The notes under the pieces: model-generated
The model's input: only the letters and a program-made list of their open reading frames with translations
The model's database searches: none
Told to the model about the DNA's origin: nothing
Part shown: one piece after another, positions 26,164 through 34,512 of the stretch
Layout: the number at the start of each line of letters is the position of its first letter
Numbering within the stretch: position 1 is the stretch's first letter
Position numbers and translations under genes: made by a program
Source of the DNA: Methylocella tundrae
GTDB taxonomy: Bacteria > Pseudomonadota > Alphaproteobacteria > Rhizobiales > Beijerinckiaceae
Direction of reading: 5' to 3'
NCBI RefSeq assembly: GCF_901905185.1
Contig: NZ_CABFMQ020000086.1
Coordinates: forward strand, 1-49,558
DNA length: 49,558 bases

Positions 26164-26463
26164 TTCAGTGGTTCTTTGGAGCTCTCAAGCCTCGACCCGG
26201 GCCTGACGACATAGGTTTACGCTGACGGCTGTCGTTGATCTCGCTCAATTGCGCCCGGTTCGCGTTGAATTCTCCGGTCGGCGACCGCCCCGGTCAGAAA
26301 ACCATGCCGCCTGCTCCTCCCACCTTGGCCGGCTTCGCGCACCGTTCAAGGTCTGTTGGGCTGCCCGGCGCGGGGCGGCCCGGCAGGATGCCCCGCCATT
26401 GGCAGGCCTCCGGTATCGCCGACGCCGTCCGTTGCAGCAGGTTCCCGCTGATCCTCGCGACGC
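26164..26463. other. Intergenic region, no gene seen
   Basis: About 300 bases lie between the metal ATPase start and the small helical protein gene. Open frames here lack motifs and ribosome binding sites. It should hold the ATPase promoter, but I see no clear box. Confidence 0.4.
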
Positions 26464-26655
26464 CTAACCGGCCAACGCCTCCCGCTCCTTCAGGAGACTG
26501 GCCAGCCGGGATTCCTGCTCAGCGATGCGGTCGGCTGTGAATGTCTCGTCCTCCGCTCCGGAAAAGCCCGCGGCCTGTTCGATGAGTTCGCGGAGATTCT
26601 CCCGGATCGCGGCGATGCGTTCGTCGAGTTCGACGAGGGTTGCGGCGTCAGACAT
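26464..26655 (-). CDS. Small helical hypothetical protein
   Basis: This 63-residue, highly charged protein (MSDAATLVELDERIAAIREN, LRELIEQAAGFSGAEDE, DRIAEQESRLASLLKEREAL) consists of two heptad-rich helices, consistent with a short antiparallel coiled coil. Similar unnamed proteins are common in rhizobia. A strong ribosome binding site (AGGAGG) lies six bases before the ATG at 26655, which settles the start against the longer open frame. Function unknown. Confidence 0.75.
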   Translation of the reverse strand: MSDAATLVELDERIAAIRENLRELIEQAAGFSGAEDETFTADRIAEQESRLASLLKEREALAG

Positions 26656-26909
26656 TGTGCCTCCTATGATGCTCCGCTTAACGCGACCGAAACGCGGAGG
26701 ACCAGCATACATCGCCGCGCGCAGCGTCAAAAGCTCGTTTCGCGCCGGTCTCATCCGTGCATGGAAGCCCATACCGCACCGCCAGAGCTTCTCCCTTTTA
26801 TCTAGCGCTGCTCACGCGCGGGGCTCGCGCTGTTACACGAGCTTGCAAAACTCGACCATGCGATCCACGGCGCCGGTCGTGGATAAGCCCGCAGGAGCGG
26901 AACAATCGG

Positions 26910-27203
26910 CTACCAACGCCTGCCCCAATTCCATGTCCGCCCGCCGCGGCCACGAATGAGCCCGACGATCAGCAGCAATAGCAGAGCGCCGACGGTGGCG
27001 CTTAGAATCGCAGCAATAATACCGGAGCCGAGATGAATGTTGAGCTGAGGTAGCAGCCAACTGCCGATGAAGGCGCCCACGATTCCAATGATGAGATCGC
27101 CGACGATTCCGAACCCCGCGCCGTGCATGATCTGGCCAGCAAGCCATCCAGCGACGAGGCCGACCACCAATATGATCAGGAGACTTTCACCCGACATGTA
27201 CAT
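26910..27203 (-). CDS. GlsB/YeaQ/YmgE-family stress-response membrane protein
   Basis: This 97-residue protein has three Gly-rich hydrophobic segments: LLIILVVGLVAGWLAGQI, FGIVGDLIIGIVGAFIGSWL and IIAAILSATVGALLLLLIVG. It contains GWLAGQIMHGAGFGIVGDLIIGI in two overlapping parts, the hallmark of the transglycosylase-associated/YeaQ family of small stress-induced inner-membrane proteins. The tail GRGGRTWNWGRRW is basic. Two starts are possible (27203 or 27197). Expression under general stress is expected from the family, not shown by the sequence. Confidence 0.88.
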   Translation of the reverse strand: MYMSGESLLIILVVGLVAGWLAGQIMHGAGFGIVGDLIIGIVGAFIGSWLLPQLNIHLGSGIIAAILSATVGALLLLLIVGLIRGRGGRTWNWGRRW

Positions 27204-27307
27204 CTTCGTGTGCCTCTATATCCATTCGAGAGCTGAACAAAGAATGGGCGCTCGGGATCAAAAGGATCTGGGCCGGCTACAGGCGCCCCATTTAAGCGTA
27301 TGGCAAA

Positions 27308-27898
27308 TCAGTGACGGCGCCGGCGCGCATAGTCCATCTCGTTCGCCCACACATCTTCATTAACATACTGCACGAGCCGCTGGCGCTGACGGTCATCGAG
27401 CGAGTCATACAGCGGCTTGGCCGCCTCCGAGATTTGGCGCAGGTTAGCTGACTGCGCCGCGAGCGCGTCGGCCTCGCTCTGCATCGCGGTGATGTCATCT
27501 TGCTTCGGATTGTTACGGGCGTCGCGCTCCGCCCGGGCGGCGACATCGGCGCGCTCATCTGTAGCGGGAGGGACTGCGGCGGTGGGTGTTTCGCTGGAGG
27601 AGCGGCCGGCCTTAAGATTAGGCTCGCCTGCTAAGTTCTGCGCGCGCTTGGCGGCAATGTCATGTAGCGCGGATTCAACGGCAGGCCAATTTTTGGCCTG
27701 ATCAGCCGTCAGCCGAAGGTCAGCTTTAAGATCAGCGATGCGCGCGTCGGCCCGGTCGACGCTTTGATTGATTGAGAGTTCGGGCCGTTCAGTCCGATGA
27801 TCCCGATAGCTCCGGCCGTAAGCGGTATATGCCGAAGGAACGACAATGGCGGCAGCCATTCCTATAACTGCAAGCCTCGATCCGATTCGCTTCTGCAT
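27308..27898 (-). CDS. Periplasmic LTxxQ-motif (Spy/CpxP-like) protein
   Basis: This 196-residue protein has a signal peptide (MQKRIGSRLAVIGMAAAIVV...AYG). A helical region follows with LRLTADQAKNWPAVESAL (about 81-98), which carries the LTxxQ motif. Near the C-terminus is a second, weaker copy, LDDRQRQRLVQYVN. Spy/CpxP-like proteins bind misfolded periplasmic proteins under envelope or metal stress. Proteins of this extended form are common in Bradyrhizobium and relatives. It lies upstream of the GlsB-like gene on the same strand and may share a stress regulon with it. Confidence 0.8.
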   Translation of the reverse strand: MQKRIGSRLAVIGMAAAIVVPSAYTAYGRSYRDHRTERPELSINQSVDRADARIADLKADLRLTADQAKNWPAVESALHDIAAKRAQNLAGEPNLKAGRSSSETPTAAVPPATDERADVAARAERDARNNPKQDDITAMQSEADALAAQSANLRQISEAAKPLYDSLDDRQRQRLVQYVNEDVWANEMDYARRRRH

Positions 27899-28476
27899 GA
27901 TCTTCTCTCCTGTCTGGTTTCCGATGTTGAAACAAATAGAGTTCGCTCATGCGACAACATTCTCGGCCTTGCGGTCCGAGTGTCCGAATGTGGTGATGTT
28001 CAGAAATTGCGCCCGAAGGCCAAGCCCGCGGCGAACCGCTATGTCGTTTCGTACCGAGTCGTCAACGCGCGACGGGGTCGACGGTTCATAATTAAATCCC
28101 CGCTCTTCCAAAAAAATAAATGCGGTCCTGTGCGCTTCATTTCAAATGAAAAGTTCTATCCAAGATCCCCGCTAGTGTAGCTGCTCGGTCCGCGCCTATA
28201 ACACTTGCGGATTGCTGCGAATTCGCTGACGAGCACGGCGGCGGCGCGCCGTGATCGATGGAAACCCTTGCCGCGCCGAACTGCCGCCGCCGACAGGACA
28301 ACGCAAAGGCTGAACGCCTCATGCGAAACGAAAAGCGCCTCGACCTCGCCGCGGCGCGATTTCACCGCCGCCGGCGTGGAGCGCATCGCGGAGAACGACA
28401 GCGCTCCCAGGGCGCGGCTGAGGAAAAGTTATTAATTTGCCGGGCAAGCAGCGGCGCTTTTCCTCGGCTCTGGTTC
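27899..28476. other. Intergenic region, no gene seen
   Basis: Nearly 580 bases lie between two divergently oriented genes. Several short frames exist on both strands without motifs or ribosome binding sites. An AT-richer stretch near 28085-28145 could hold promoters. Confidence 0.4.
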
Positions 28477-28701
28477 ATGACACTATGCTTTATGCAGAAG
28501 CGCGCCGCCCGTACCTATACCGTTATCGTTCGGCCATGCTCAATTGATAAAGGCACATATCGTTGGGTCATCTCGTCGTCGGACGGCGAACACGAGGAGT
28601 TCTCGCCATGCTCCTATTTTATCAAAGCAGGGGCAAAGACTGCCGGCGATTATAGGGTGCGGGCGCTGACCGCCGCGGACGCCGCCCCGCTCCCTAGCTG
28701 A
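28477..28701 (+). CDS. Small hypothetical protein
   Basis: This 74-residue protein (or 69 residues if the second ATG at 28492 is used) has the core RTYTVIVRPCSIDKGTYRW followed by VISSSDGEHEEFSPCSYF and a basic, Ala-rich tail. The beta-strand-rich VIVRP...RWVI pattern resembles small unnamed rhizobial proteins. No good ribosome binding site was found, so the call rests on composition and that resemblance. Function unknown. Confidence 0.45.
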   Translation: MTLCFMQKRAARTYTVIVRPCSIDKGTYRWVISSSDGEHEEFSPCSYFIKAGAKTAGDYRVRALTAADAAPLPS

Positions 28702-28942
28702 GCCGCTCCTTGAGCTCGTTATCTTCGCGGCTGCCGCCTCGCCCTAAATCTGCGCCGTATAAAAACGGTGAGCAACGAGATTAAAAATCCACCGTAGATC
28801 GGCCAGCAGAACCGTCGTCACTGAAGCGGGGTTGCCGTCGATCCGCGTACAACAAGCGCCTGCCTTCGCTCAACGATCAGATGCGGGGATTGAGATCATC
28901 GCTGAGAATGGCGGGCGCAGGCGTTAGATTGCGGAAGGGCGA

Positions 28943-29680
28943 ATGATCGCGAGCGAGCAGGCATCGGGCATGGATAGTGAAGAAAAAATGGGACTTGAGG
29001 CGCAGAATGCTAACCTCCGCAGCCTCTTGGCGCAGGCCGGCATCGATGCGGCGGAGCACAAAGTCGCCGACCGGCTGCAACGCATCCTTTTGGAAGAACT
29101 GCATCACCGGGTGAAGAATACGCTCGCAATCGTTCAGGCGATTACGAACCAAAGCCTGCGATCCGCGGAAAGCCTTGAACAAGGCAGGGAGGCGATCGAA
29201 GCGCGGCTTGCGGCCTTGGGACGCGTGCATGACCTGCTCTTGCGAGCCAGTTGGGATAGCGTAAAGCTGGCGGACCTGCTTAAGATGGCGACTGCGCCCT
29301 TCGATACCCTCGGCGCCGGTCAGTTCTTTATTCAGAGCACGAACATAGAAGTCGCCTCCGGCGCCGCGCTTCCTCTCGCCATGACCCTCAACGAACTCTG
29401 TACGAACGCGGTCAAATACGGCGCCTTGTCAACGCCTGAAGGGCGGGTCGAGATCACAGCGACGGTTGATGAACGCGCCAAGCAATTTCAACTTGCTTGG
29501 GAAGAGAAGGGCGGTCCGACCGTTCACGCGCCGACGCGTCGTGGTTTCGGGACGCGTCTGATCGAACGGGGTTTTGTGGGGCAGCTTCAAGGAGAGGCGC
29601 GGTTGACGTTTGCGCCAAGTGGGGTCGTCTGCAAACTGGATGTTCCACTCGCGGCCCTTCAGCCCATAATTTCAAACTGA
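28943..29680 (+). CDS. Sensor histidine kinase, HWE/HisKA_2 type, without a sensor domain
   Basis: This 245-residue protein has a short coiled-coil-like N-terminus (about 15-45). The phosphoacceptor box LEELHHRVKNTLAIVQAI follows (His at 54/55), then RLAALGRVHDLLLRASWDSV. The ATP-binding half has the N-box MTLNELCTNAVKYGALS and a G-box RRGFGTRLIERGFVGQLQG. This architecture is the HWE/HisKA_2 family, abundant in Hyphomicrobiales and often part of the general stress or light-response network. No PAS, GAF or membrane part is present, so it must receive its signal from a partner protein. AAGGGCGA lies just before the chosen ATG. No response regulator is adjacent. Confidence 0.87.
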   Translation: MIASEQASGMDSEEKMGLEAQNANLRSLLAQAGIDAAEHKVADRLQRILLEELHHRVKNTLAIVQAITNQSLRSAESLEQGREAIEARLAALGRVHDLLLRASWDSVKLADLLKMATAPFDTLGAGQFFIQSTNIEVASGAALPLAMTLNELCTNAVKYGALSTPEGRVEITATVDERAKQFQLAWEEKGGPTVHAPTRRGFGTRLIERGFVGQLQGEARLTFAPSGVVCKLDVPLAALQPIISN

Positions 29681-29722
29681 AAACGATGAAGGACCGGCGG
29701 CAAGCTTCGGGAAAGCAATGCC

Positions 29723-29815
29723 GTGAGCCTTGTCCAGAACGAACGGACCAAGCTAACCGCGGCGTGGCTTAACGCCGTCTCAGGCGGCGCCGTGGCGGCC
29801 GGCATAGTCCAAAGA
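29723..29815 (+). pseudogene. Truncated start of a small membrane protein gene
   Basis: A GTG-initiated frame reads SLVQNERTKLTAAWLNAVSG and then GAVAAGIV. In rhizobia this N-terminus begins a short two-helix membrane protein, but after about 30 codons the frame turns into unrelated Arg-rich residues and the second helix is absent. It is probably a decayed copy. Confidence 0.45.
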
Positions 29816-30102
29816 ACAGATAGGTTCGCAATTCGAGGCTTTCGCGCGGCGGCGCATCGGGGCGGTCCCGGCTTCTTCTGCTGCGAGGCGCGGTCTGAGT
29901 TTAGGATTCAACGATCGCGACGCCATGCGAAAGGGTCGGTGGAACCACGCACTGACGGACGCCGTGGCCCGCGGTCACGCTCAAACTGCTGGCGGATTTG
30001 ACGCGAGTTCCATAGGCGCCAATCGTCCTTCATCCGGCATGAACAACCTCGGGTTCGCAAACGCCGGAGGAGCGAATGAAATGCCGGGCGGCCGAAACGG
30101 CG

Positions 30103-30825
30103 CTACTTTTTTGCCGCGGCGGCAAGGACATTGCTTAAGACGTCGAGCGTTCGTTCGATGTGTTCGGACGCCAGTCGACACGCCAGTTTGGAATCGCGGG
30201 CGAGCGCCGCTTTCATAAGACCTTCATGCTCGGCGTGAACGTCGCGCCGCACAGGCCTGCTCGTCAGCGCAATGCGCCTGTAACGTTCAGACTGCTGGAA
30301 CAGAATGCCGTGGAAATGGTGCAGCCAACGCGAGGGGCAGGCGGCTATCAAGGCGCGATGAAAATTTCGATTGCGATACTCGAAATCATCGCTTTGCGTT
30401 TCAGGCGTCGCCCCGAGCCTTTCTTCGACTTTTGAGAGGTGATGATAGGCGGCGACGATATCGGCCTCCCAGGAATCATCGCCTAACTCGATCGCCTGAC
30501 GTAGGGCTTCGGCTTCGACAAAGACGCGATTGCGCGTCAGATCGGCAAGATCTTCAAGCGAGATCGAGGCGACGCGGAAGCCGCGCTGTTCCTCCGAAAT
30601 AACCAGCGCTTCGCCGACAAGACGAATCAGCGCCTCCCGCAGCGTGCCGGCTCCGACATTGTAGCGCTCCTTGAGCAACTCGACCATCAGCTTGGTCCCG
30701 GGCGCCAGATCGCCACTCAGAATGTCCTGGCGCACGGCGCCATACGCCGCTTCGACCAGACTGCGCGCCGAGACAGCCCCGTTCGCGCGGCCAGATAACG
30801 CGTTCATTTCATAGCCCGTCGTCAT
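30103..30825 (-). CDS. GntR-family regulator with FCD ligand domain
   Basis: This 240-residue protein has an N-terminal winged helix (AYGAVRQDILSGDLAPGTKL, LLKERYNVGAGTLREALIRL, GFRVASISLEDLADLTRNRV). An all-helical FCD domain follows, with FHRALIAACPSRWLHHFHGI and EHEGLMKAALARD, whose His/Asp/Arg residues usually bind a metal and a carboxylate ligand. The start at 30825 has AGGTGCTGAAG just upstream; 30807 is an alternative. It lies downstream of the hydrolase and porin genes on the same strand but behind an AT-rich 290-base gap, so it probably has its own promoter. It likely responds to a pathway acid and controls adjacent aromatic-degradation genes. Confidence 0.87.
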   Translation of the reverse strand: MTTGYEMNALSGRANGAVSARSLVEAAYGAVRQDILSGDLAPGTKLMVELLKERYNVGAGTLREALIRLVGEALVISEEQRGFRVASISLEDLADLTRNRVFVEAEALRQAIELGDDSWEADIVAAYHHLSKVEERLGATPETQSDDFEYRNRNFHRALIAACPSRWLHHFHGILFQQSERYRRIALTSRPVRRDVHAEHEGLMKAALARDSKLACRLASEHIERTLDVLSNVLAAAAKK

Positions 30826-30886
30826 CTTCAGCACCTGAGAGCAAATGAACAAGCCGCCGCAGCAACAGCTTATTTTACTGGAATTA

Positions 30887-30911
30887 TTCGTAATAATACC
30901 AAATTTCGTAA
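30887..30911. promoter_or_regulatory. Direct repeats TTCGTAAT upstream of the GntR gene
   Basis: TTCGTAAT occurs at 30887-30894 and 30904-30911, 17 bases apart, in an unusually AT-rich stretch (about 30870-31060) before the GntR gene. The spacing fits two sites on one face of the helix. A regulator site is inferred, not proven. Confidence 0.3.
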
Positions 30912-31117
30912 TTCATAGCAATAACTGACGCCGCCTCAAATTATCGCATTACGGCCTCGGCGCCGATTTTAGCAGACATTAGGTTTTTACTTATATTGAA
31001 GATAATTATCCTGAAGAACAAAAATGGGATCTAACGCAATCGAAAGATTGAACAAAGCTGCGCTTAAGCCTGTTGTCTGAGAGCCCTTTCGAGTAATCCT
31101 CCCGACATCGGCGCCCG

Positions 31118-31945
31118 TCAGCGCCTCAGAAAGTCGATGACCAGCCGATTAAAGCGGTCTGTATGCTCAATCTGCGTCCAGTGTCCGCAGCGGCCGAACA
31201 TATGCAGCTCGGCATTCGGAACAAGCTCGAACAGACGGCGGCTGGCGGCAGGCGGGATGACGCGATCTTCACGGCCATGTATGATCAATGTCGGCTGGAC
31301 AAGCGCGGCGATATCCGCCTCGCTGGATGCGAGATCGTCGACCCCACGCTGACGGGGGGCGGGAAACATCGACGAGAAAGACTCCTGAAAGCCGGGACGG
31401 ATGCTGGCCTGGTAACGCAGCTCCGCCAGTTCGTCGCTGACCAGTTCACGATTGAAGGCGAAAATGTCGAGCAAGCCGCGCATCGCCTCAAGCGACGGCT
31501 CATAACCCCAAACGGCGTCAAGACCAGGCGTAATCGGAAAATGCACGCCGACGCTTCCCATCAGCACCAAACGCCCCACCCGCTGCGGATGAGCTATGGC
31601 GAAGGCGAGCGCCAAGCCGCCGCCGAACGAATTGCCTACGATATCGACCTGCTCGAGGCCGAGGGAATCCAGGAAGTCGGCAAGGTGTCGAAGCCACAGC
31701 TTTTTGCCGTAGGCGACGCTTTTCGGCCGCTCCGTGAAGCCGAAGCCAACCATGTCGGGCGCGATGACCCTGAAATGCTTCGAAAGCGGACCTATGTTAA
31801 GCCGCCAATTAGCCCAGGCCGAGACGCCCGGCCCCGAGCCATGAATCATGAGCAGCGGCGCGCCCTGGCCCTGGTCATGATAGTTGGTCGAGATCTCGCC
31901 GGCGGCGATCGACTGGGCGATCTCGGGATTGACGGCGATATTCAT
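31118..31945 (-). CDS. dmpD: 2-hydroxymuconic semialdehyde hydrolase
   Basis: This 275-residue alpha/beta hydrolase cleaves 2-hydroxymuconic semialdehyde to formate and 2-oxopent-4-enoate, the hydrolytic branch of the meta pathway. It has MIHGSGPGVSAWANW (oxyanion loop, about 33-47), the nucleophile elbow GNSFGG (S106), HGREDRVIP (D227) and GRCGHWTQIEH (H255). GSGPGVSAWANW is characteristic of meta-cleavage product hydrolases. The start at 31945 has GAGGAGA at a proper distance; an ATG six bases earlier is too close to that site. It follows the MetA-type outer-membrane protein gene on the same strand, separate from the main lower-pathway operon. Confidence 0.93.
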   Translation of the reverse strand: MNIAVNPEIAQSIAAGEISTNYHDQGQGAPLLMIHGSGPGVSAWANWRLNIGPLSKHFRVIAPDMVGFGFTERPKSVAYGKKLWLRHLADFLDSLGLEQVDIVGNSFGGGLALAFAIAHPQRVGRLVLMGSVGVHFPITPGLDAVWGYEPSLEAMRGLLDIFAFNRELVSDELAELRYQASIRPGFQESFSSMFPAPRQRGVDDLASSEADIAALVQPTLIIHGREDRVIPPAASRRLFELVPNAELHMFGRCGHWTQIEHTDRFNRLVIDFLRR

Positions 31946-32052
31946 GTCCATTCTCCTCAAACGTCTTAAGCGGGGATCTAATCCCGATGAAAGACAACAT
32001 CAAACCCGACGTCCGCCGCGCCGTCGCCGACCCGGAGAATCGCGGCTCCCAT

Positions 32053-33030
32053 TTAGAACTTGGCGGCCACAAACGGTTTGGCCGGCTGATCGACCCACAA
32101 CGGAAATGCAAGCTGCGTGTAGACGCGCCAGCCGCCAGCGAAATTGCGCGTGTAGACGGAATCAGTGACTATGACCTTGACGCTCGCGGGACCGAAGTCG
32201 TAGCCAACCAGGCCACCGAGCGCGACATCCTCTCCGTAAGCGCAATATCCCGCCGGTTTGGAGCCGCAATTGCTATCCGCAGCGATTTGGTTGACGCCAT
32301 AGGCGACCGCGCCCAATTCCCATTTGTCGAATTTCTTTGCGAGCGTTAGATCCGTATGAAGATAGGCGCCGTCGGTCACGCCGGTATATGTATTCACGGT
32401 ATTCACGCCAAAGCGAAACGAGGACGTTATATTCCATCCATCGGCAAGATAGCTGAATGAAACGCGAGGCTCGATCGTAACGATGGGCTGGCCCCAATTC
32501 GCCAATCCGGTAGCGCCCGAGATTCGTCCGGTTGGAGGAATCACATCAAGGCCAAGGGCGCCGAAAAAACCTGGCGCCAGCTCCCATGACAGGTTGAAGG
32601 GGTTCAGGATGATATTGTGCAGGCCGGCCGGGTTGGAAATGATCGCGCCGCCGGGCTCATAGAAGGAGCTCGTAATCATTGGTTGAATGACAGTCATTGA
32701 CCATGTGGCGCCAAGGATCGTCCAAGGCGTCGACCAGGTCAGGACCGGGACATATTGGCCGAGATCGATTTTGGCGCCGACTTCGCCCAGAGAAGCGCCC
32801 GCAGGTCCCGCGGTGCCATGTCCGGTAAAGACGTCGGTGCCATAGTTTCCAAGGTTGGTGAGATAAACGCCGGGCGGCGGGTTCGCCCCCATCGGCAGGC
32901 CCAAGGTGATCCCCGGAAAGGTCCCGACCAGATAGCCTGCTTCCCATGCGGCCGCGCGCTCAACAAGGACTCCACACGTGAGCGCGCTGGCGACAACGCC
33001 GGCAATAACGCGCATTGCTCTTTTAGACAT
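32053..33030 (-). CDS. MetA-pathway phenol degradation outer-membrane protein
   Basis: This 325-residue protein has a signal peptide (MSKRAMRVIAGVVASALTCG...AAA), followed by alternating beta-strand sequence. Segments such as GTFPGITLGLPMGANPPPG, NPFNLSWELAPGFFGALGLD and DLTLAKKFDKWELGAVAYG match the family annotated as phenol meta-pathway proteins (FadL-like outer-membrane barrels). The C-terminus ends in a hydrophobic/aromatic strand with AKF, as expected for a barrel. It probably helps aromatic substrates cross the outer membrane. It heads a unit with dmpD. Its initiation region is tandemly duplicated, offering a second in-frame ATG seven codons upstream. Confidence 0.85.
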   Translation of the reverse strand: MSKRAMRVIAGVVASALTCGVLVERAAAWEAGYLVGTFPGITLGLPMGANPPPGVYLTNLGNYGTDVFTGHGTAGPAGASLGEVGAKIDLGQYVPVLTWSTPWTILGATWSMTVIQPMITSSFYEPGGAIISNPAGLHNIILNPFNLSWELAPGFFGALGLDVIPPTGRISGATGLANWGQPIVTIEPRVSFSYLADGWNITSSFRFGVNTVNTYTGVTDGAYLHTDLTLAKKFDKWELGAVAYGVNQIAADSNCGSKPAGYCAYGEDVALGGLVGYDFGPASVKVIVTDSVYTRNFAGGWRVYTQLAFPLWVDQPAKPFVAAKF

Positions 33031-33064
33031 CCGTTTCCCCCCTGTAGACATCCGTTCCCCCCTG
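33024..33064. repeat. Tandem duplication of the ribosome binding site and start region
   Basis: TAGACATCCGTTTCCCCCCTG (33024-33044) is followed directly by the near-identical unit at 33045-33064, one base shorter. Read on the minus strand, each unit holds a GGGGGG-type Shine-Dalgarno and an ATG. The two ATGs are in frame, so the protein may be made in two N-terminal forms. Confidence 0.8.
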
Positions 33065-33817
33065 AACGTTTCTTCGAATGTTGATTAGCGAATTCGGCAA
33101 TGGCTGCTGCAGGCGAAGAGGACCTTCATGGCCAACCACACGACGTCATAACTTCTGGAAAAACCGGGCATTGGTCTTCTCAAGCACGATCGGAGACGGC
33201 GCCAAGGCGCTTGATTGGCGACGGCCGGAAAAGGGAGCCGTCCACATCCGCGACGTCGCCCCGAAGAAGCGGCCATGGGCATCAAGGAACAGAAAGCCGT
33301 CGCCGGGTTTTAGCCGCTCGTGGACATAATCGGACTCATCCGGCGCGCCGCGCTCGAACTCAGGGAAGAGGGTTGACACTGTTGCAGGAGCGCAAGCGTA
33401 AGCCCTCGGCGCTTGCGCATCGTCGAGCGCATTGCGCCTTCCGAAGGCTGCCGGACGCCCATCTCTCCCCTCCCCCGCTGCGACGTGGGACGCGCTTCAG
33501 GGCCATCCCATTCTTATGGCCTTTTATCGGCTGGCCCTGTCGGAGGAGTCAATAGAAATATCGAGATTATTGTAAACTATGCAAACTTTCGTATTTATCG
33601 GCAATCGGCCATTTATCAGAAATTAAAGAATGCGGGCGGTTTTTGCTCCATTGTCCCGCACTCCTTCGTGTCGTCATCCATCATTGGCCAAGTGCGCGCC
33701 CTCGCGCGCCGACCAACACGAGATGGTTCTGGAAAAGGCAATTGGAGAGTCGCGCCATTTTAAAGAAGGGCGCCGGCGCCAAGAAATCCGATTTTATCGT
33801 AAATCTCGAAATTATCA
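33065..33817. other. Intergenic region between divergent aromatic-degradation units
   Basis: About 750 bases hold no gene that I can support. A 77-codon minus-strand frame at 33146-33379 (with DYVHERLKPGDGFLFLDAHG) has no ribosome binding site and no recognised family. The stretch 33545-33640 is AT-rich and probably carries control sites for the divergent units. Confidence 0.4.
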
Positions 33818-33846
33818 TTGACAGCTTTCGGACGGCGCTGGATAAA
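33818..33846 (+). promoter_or_regulatory. Candidate sigma-70 promoter of the lower meta-pathway operon
   Basis: A perfect -35 box TTGACA (33818-33823) is followed after exactly 17 bases by GATAAA (33841-33846). It lies about 160 bases before the first small gene of the operon. If used, the transcript leader would contain the intergenic repeat at 33865-33987. No better candidate is visible nearby. Confidence 0.45.
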
Positions 33847-33864
33847 GAACGCGTCGAGCCGTAG

Positions 33865-33987
33865 AGCATCTGAAGCTCCGACGATTTCGGACTGAATCAA
33901 TCCAGAATCATGAAACGTTATTGATTCCAATAAGTTAAAGCATGACGCCGGTCCAAAAAATCTGCGGCTTTTCGGCATCGCTCTAAA
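33865..33987. repeat. Intergenic palindromic repeat, diverged copy 4
   Basis: The second half (AAAGCATGACGCCGGTCC, then AAAAAATCTGCGGCTTTTCGG, CATCGCTCTAA) aligns with the second halves of the copies at 17763 and 23701. The first half has diverged. It lies between the candidate promoter and the first start codon of the lower-pathway operon. Confidence 0.55.
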
Positions 33988-34004
33988 GAATCCGGGAGGA
34001 TGAA

Positions 34005-34154
34005 ATGGGCCAATTTGCGCCCGGACCAGCTTCGGGCAGACGCCTGACGGACAGACGGACCGATCTGGACGGAATTTCCGCCCGGCGAGAAGGCGTCAAG
34101 CGGATACGCGAGACCAGAAAGGCGATTGAGGCGGCTTACGGCGGCGGCCGTTGA
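34005..34154 (+). CDS. Small basic protein at the head of the lower-pathway operon
   Basis: This 49-residue ORF has GGGAGGA four to five bases before the ATG. It encodes a basic peptide: an N-terminal MGQFAPGPASG, an Arg/Asp-rich centre (RRLTDRRTDLDG) and a predicted helix, GVKRIRETRKAIEAAYGGG. Its stop overlaps the TTG start of the next gene, so the two are translationally coupled. I do not recognise a family. It could be a leader peptide, a small regulator or a partner of the ferredoxin. The coupling and strong ribosome binding site argue that it is translated. Confidence 0.6.
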   Translation: MGQFAPGPASGRRLTDRRTDLDGISARREGVKRIRETRKAIEAAYGGGR

Positions 34155-34510
34155 AGACCGGGTGCTTCATCATCACTGTTGAAGGCGCGGGATCGACGTC
34201 CTGCCTGGCGAGCGAACGTGTTCTTGTCGCGCTCGAAAAGGGCCAGGGTTCGGGCAGACTTCGGGGCCTTCCCTGCAAACTGCCTGTTGGATGTCGCCGC
34301 GGCGGCTGTGGCGTCTGTCGCGCCAGAGTGCTCGAAGGCGAATACCGAAGCGAGCCTATGAGCCGCGCCCACATCTCGGAAGTGGACGAAGCCGACAGGC
34401 TCATTTTGTCCTGCTCCGTCTATCCGCTCAGCAATCTTCTGCTGCGCCTCGAAACACAGACTGTCATCAAAGAGAAAAGGCCAAATGGCCGGTACACCAA
34501 GGAGGAATGA
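34151..34510 (+). CDS. dmpQ: Chloroplast-type [2Fe-2S] ferredoxin, catechol dioxygenase reactivator
   Basis: This is a 119-residue ferredoxin. The cluster ligands are C48, C53 and C56 in LPVGCRRGGCGVCRARVLEG, plus C88 in LILSCS. In dmp/xyl pathways the matching DmpQ/XylT protein reduces the oxidised iron of catechol 2,3-dioxygenase, and here the dioxygenase gene follows directly. The TTG start at 34151 overlaps the stop of the small gene before it. The stop in turn overlaps an ATG six bases before the dioxygenase start. A second such ferredoxin lies at 42236-42604. Confidence 0.85.
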   Translation: MKTGCFIITVEGAGSTSCLASERVLVALEKGQGSGRLRGLPCKLPVGCRRGGCGVCRARVLEGEYRSEPMSRAHISEVDEADRLILSCSVYPLSNLLLRLETQTVIKEKRPNGRYTKEE

Positions 34511-34512
34511 GC

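Noticed and set aside
33146..33379. 77-codon minus-strand ORF with DYVHERLKPGDGFLFLDAHG
   Set aside because: GTG start without ribosome binding site and no family I recognise; possibly a remnant but not supported enough to list as a gene.
33684..33704. TTGGCC-like sequence with GG-N10-GC as a sigma-54 promoter for the lower operon
   Set aside because: The -12 half (TGCGC) fits poorly, and a better sigma-70 match (TTGACA-N17-GATAAA) lies 130 bases downstream.
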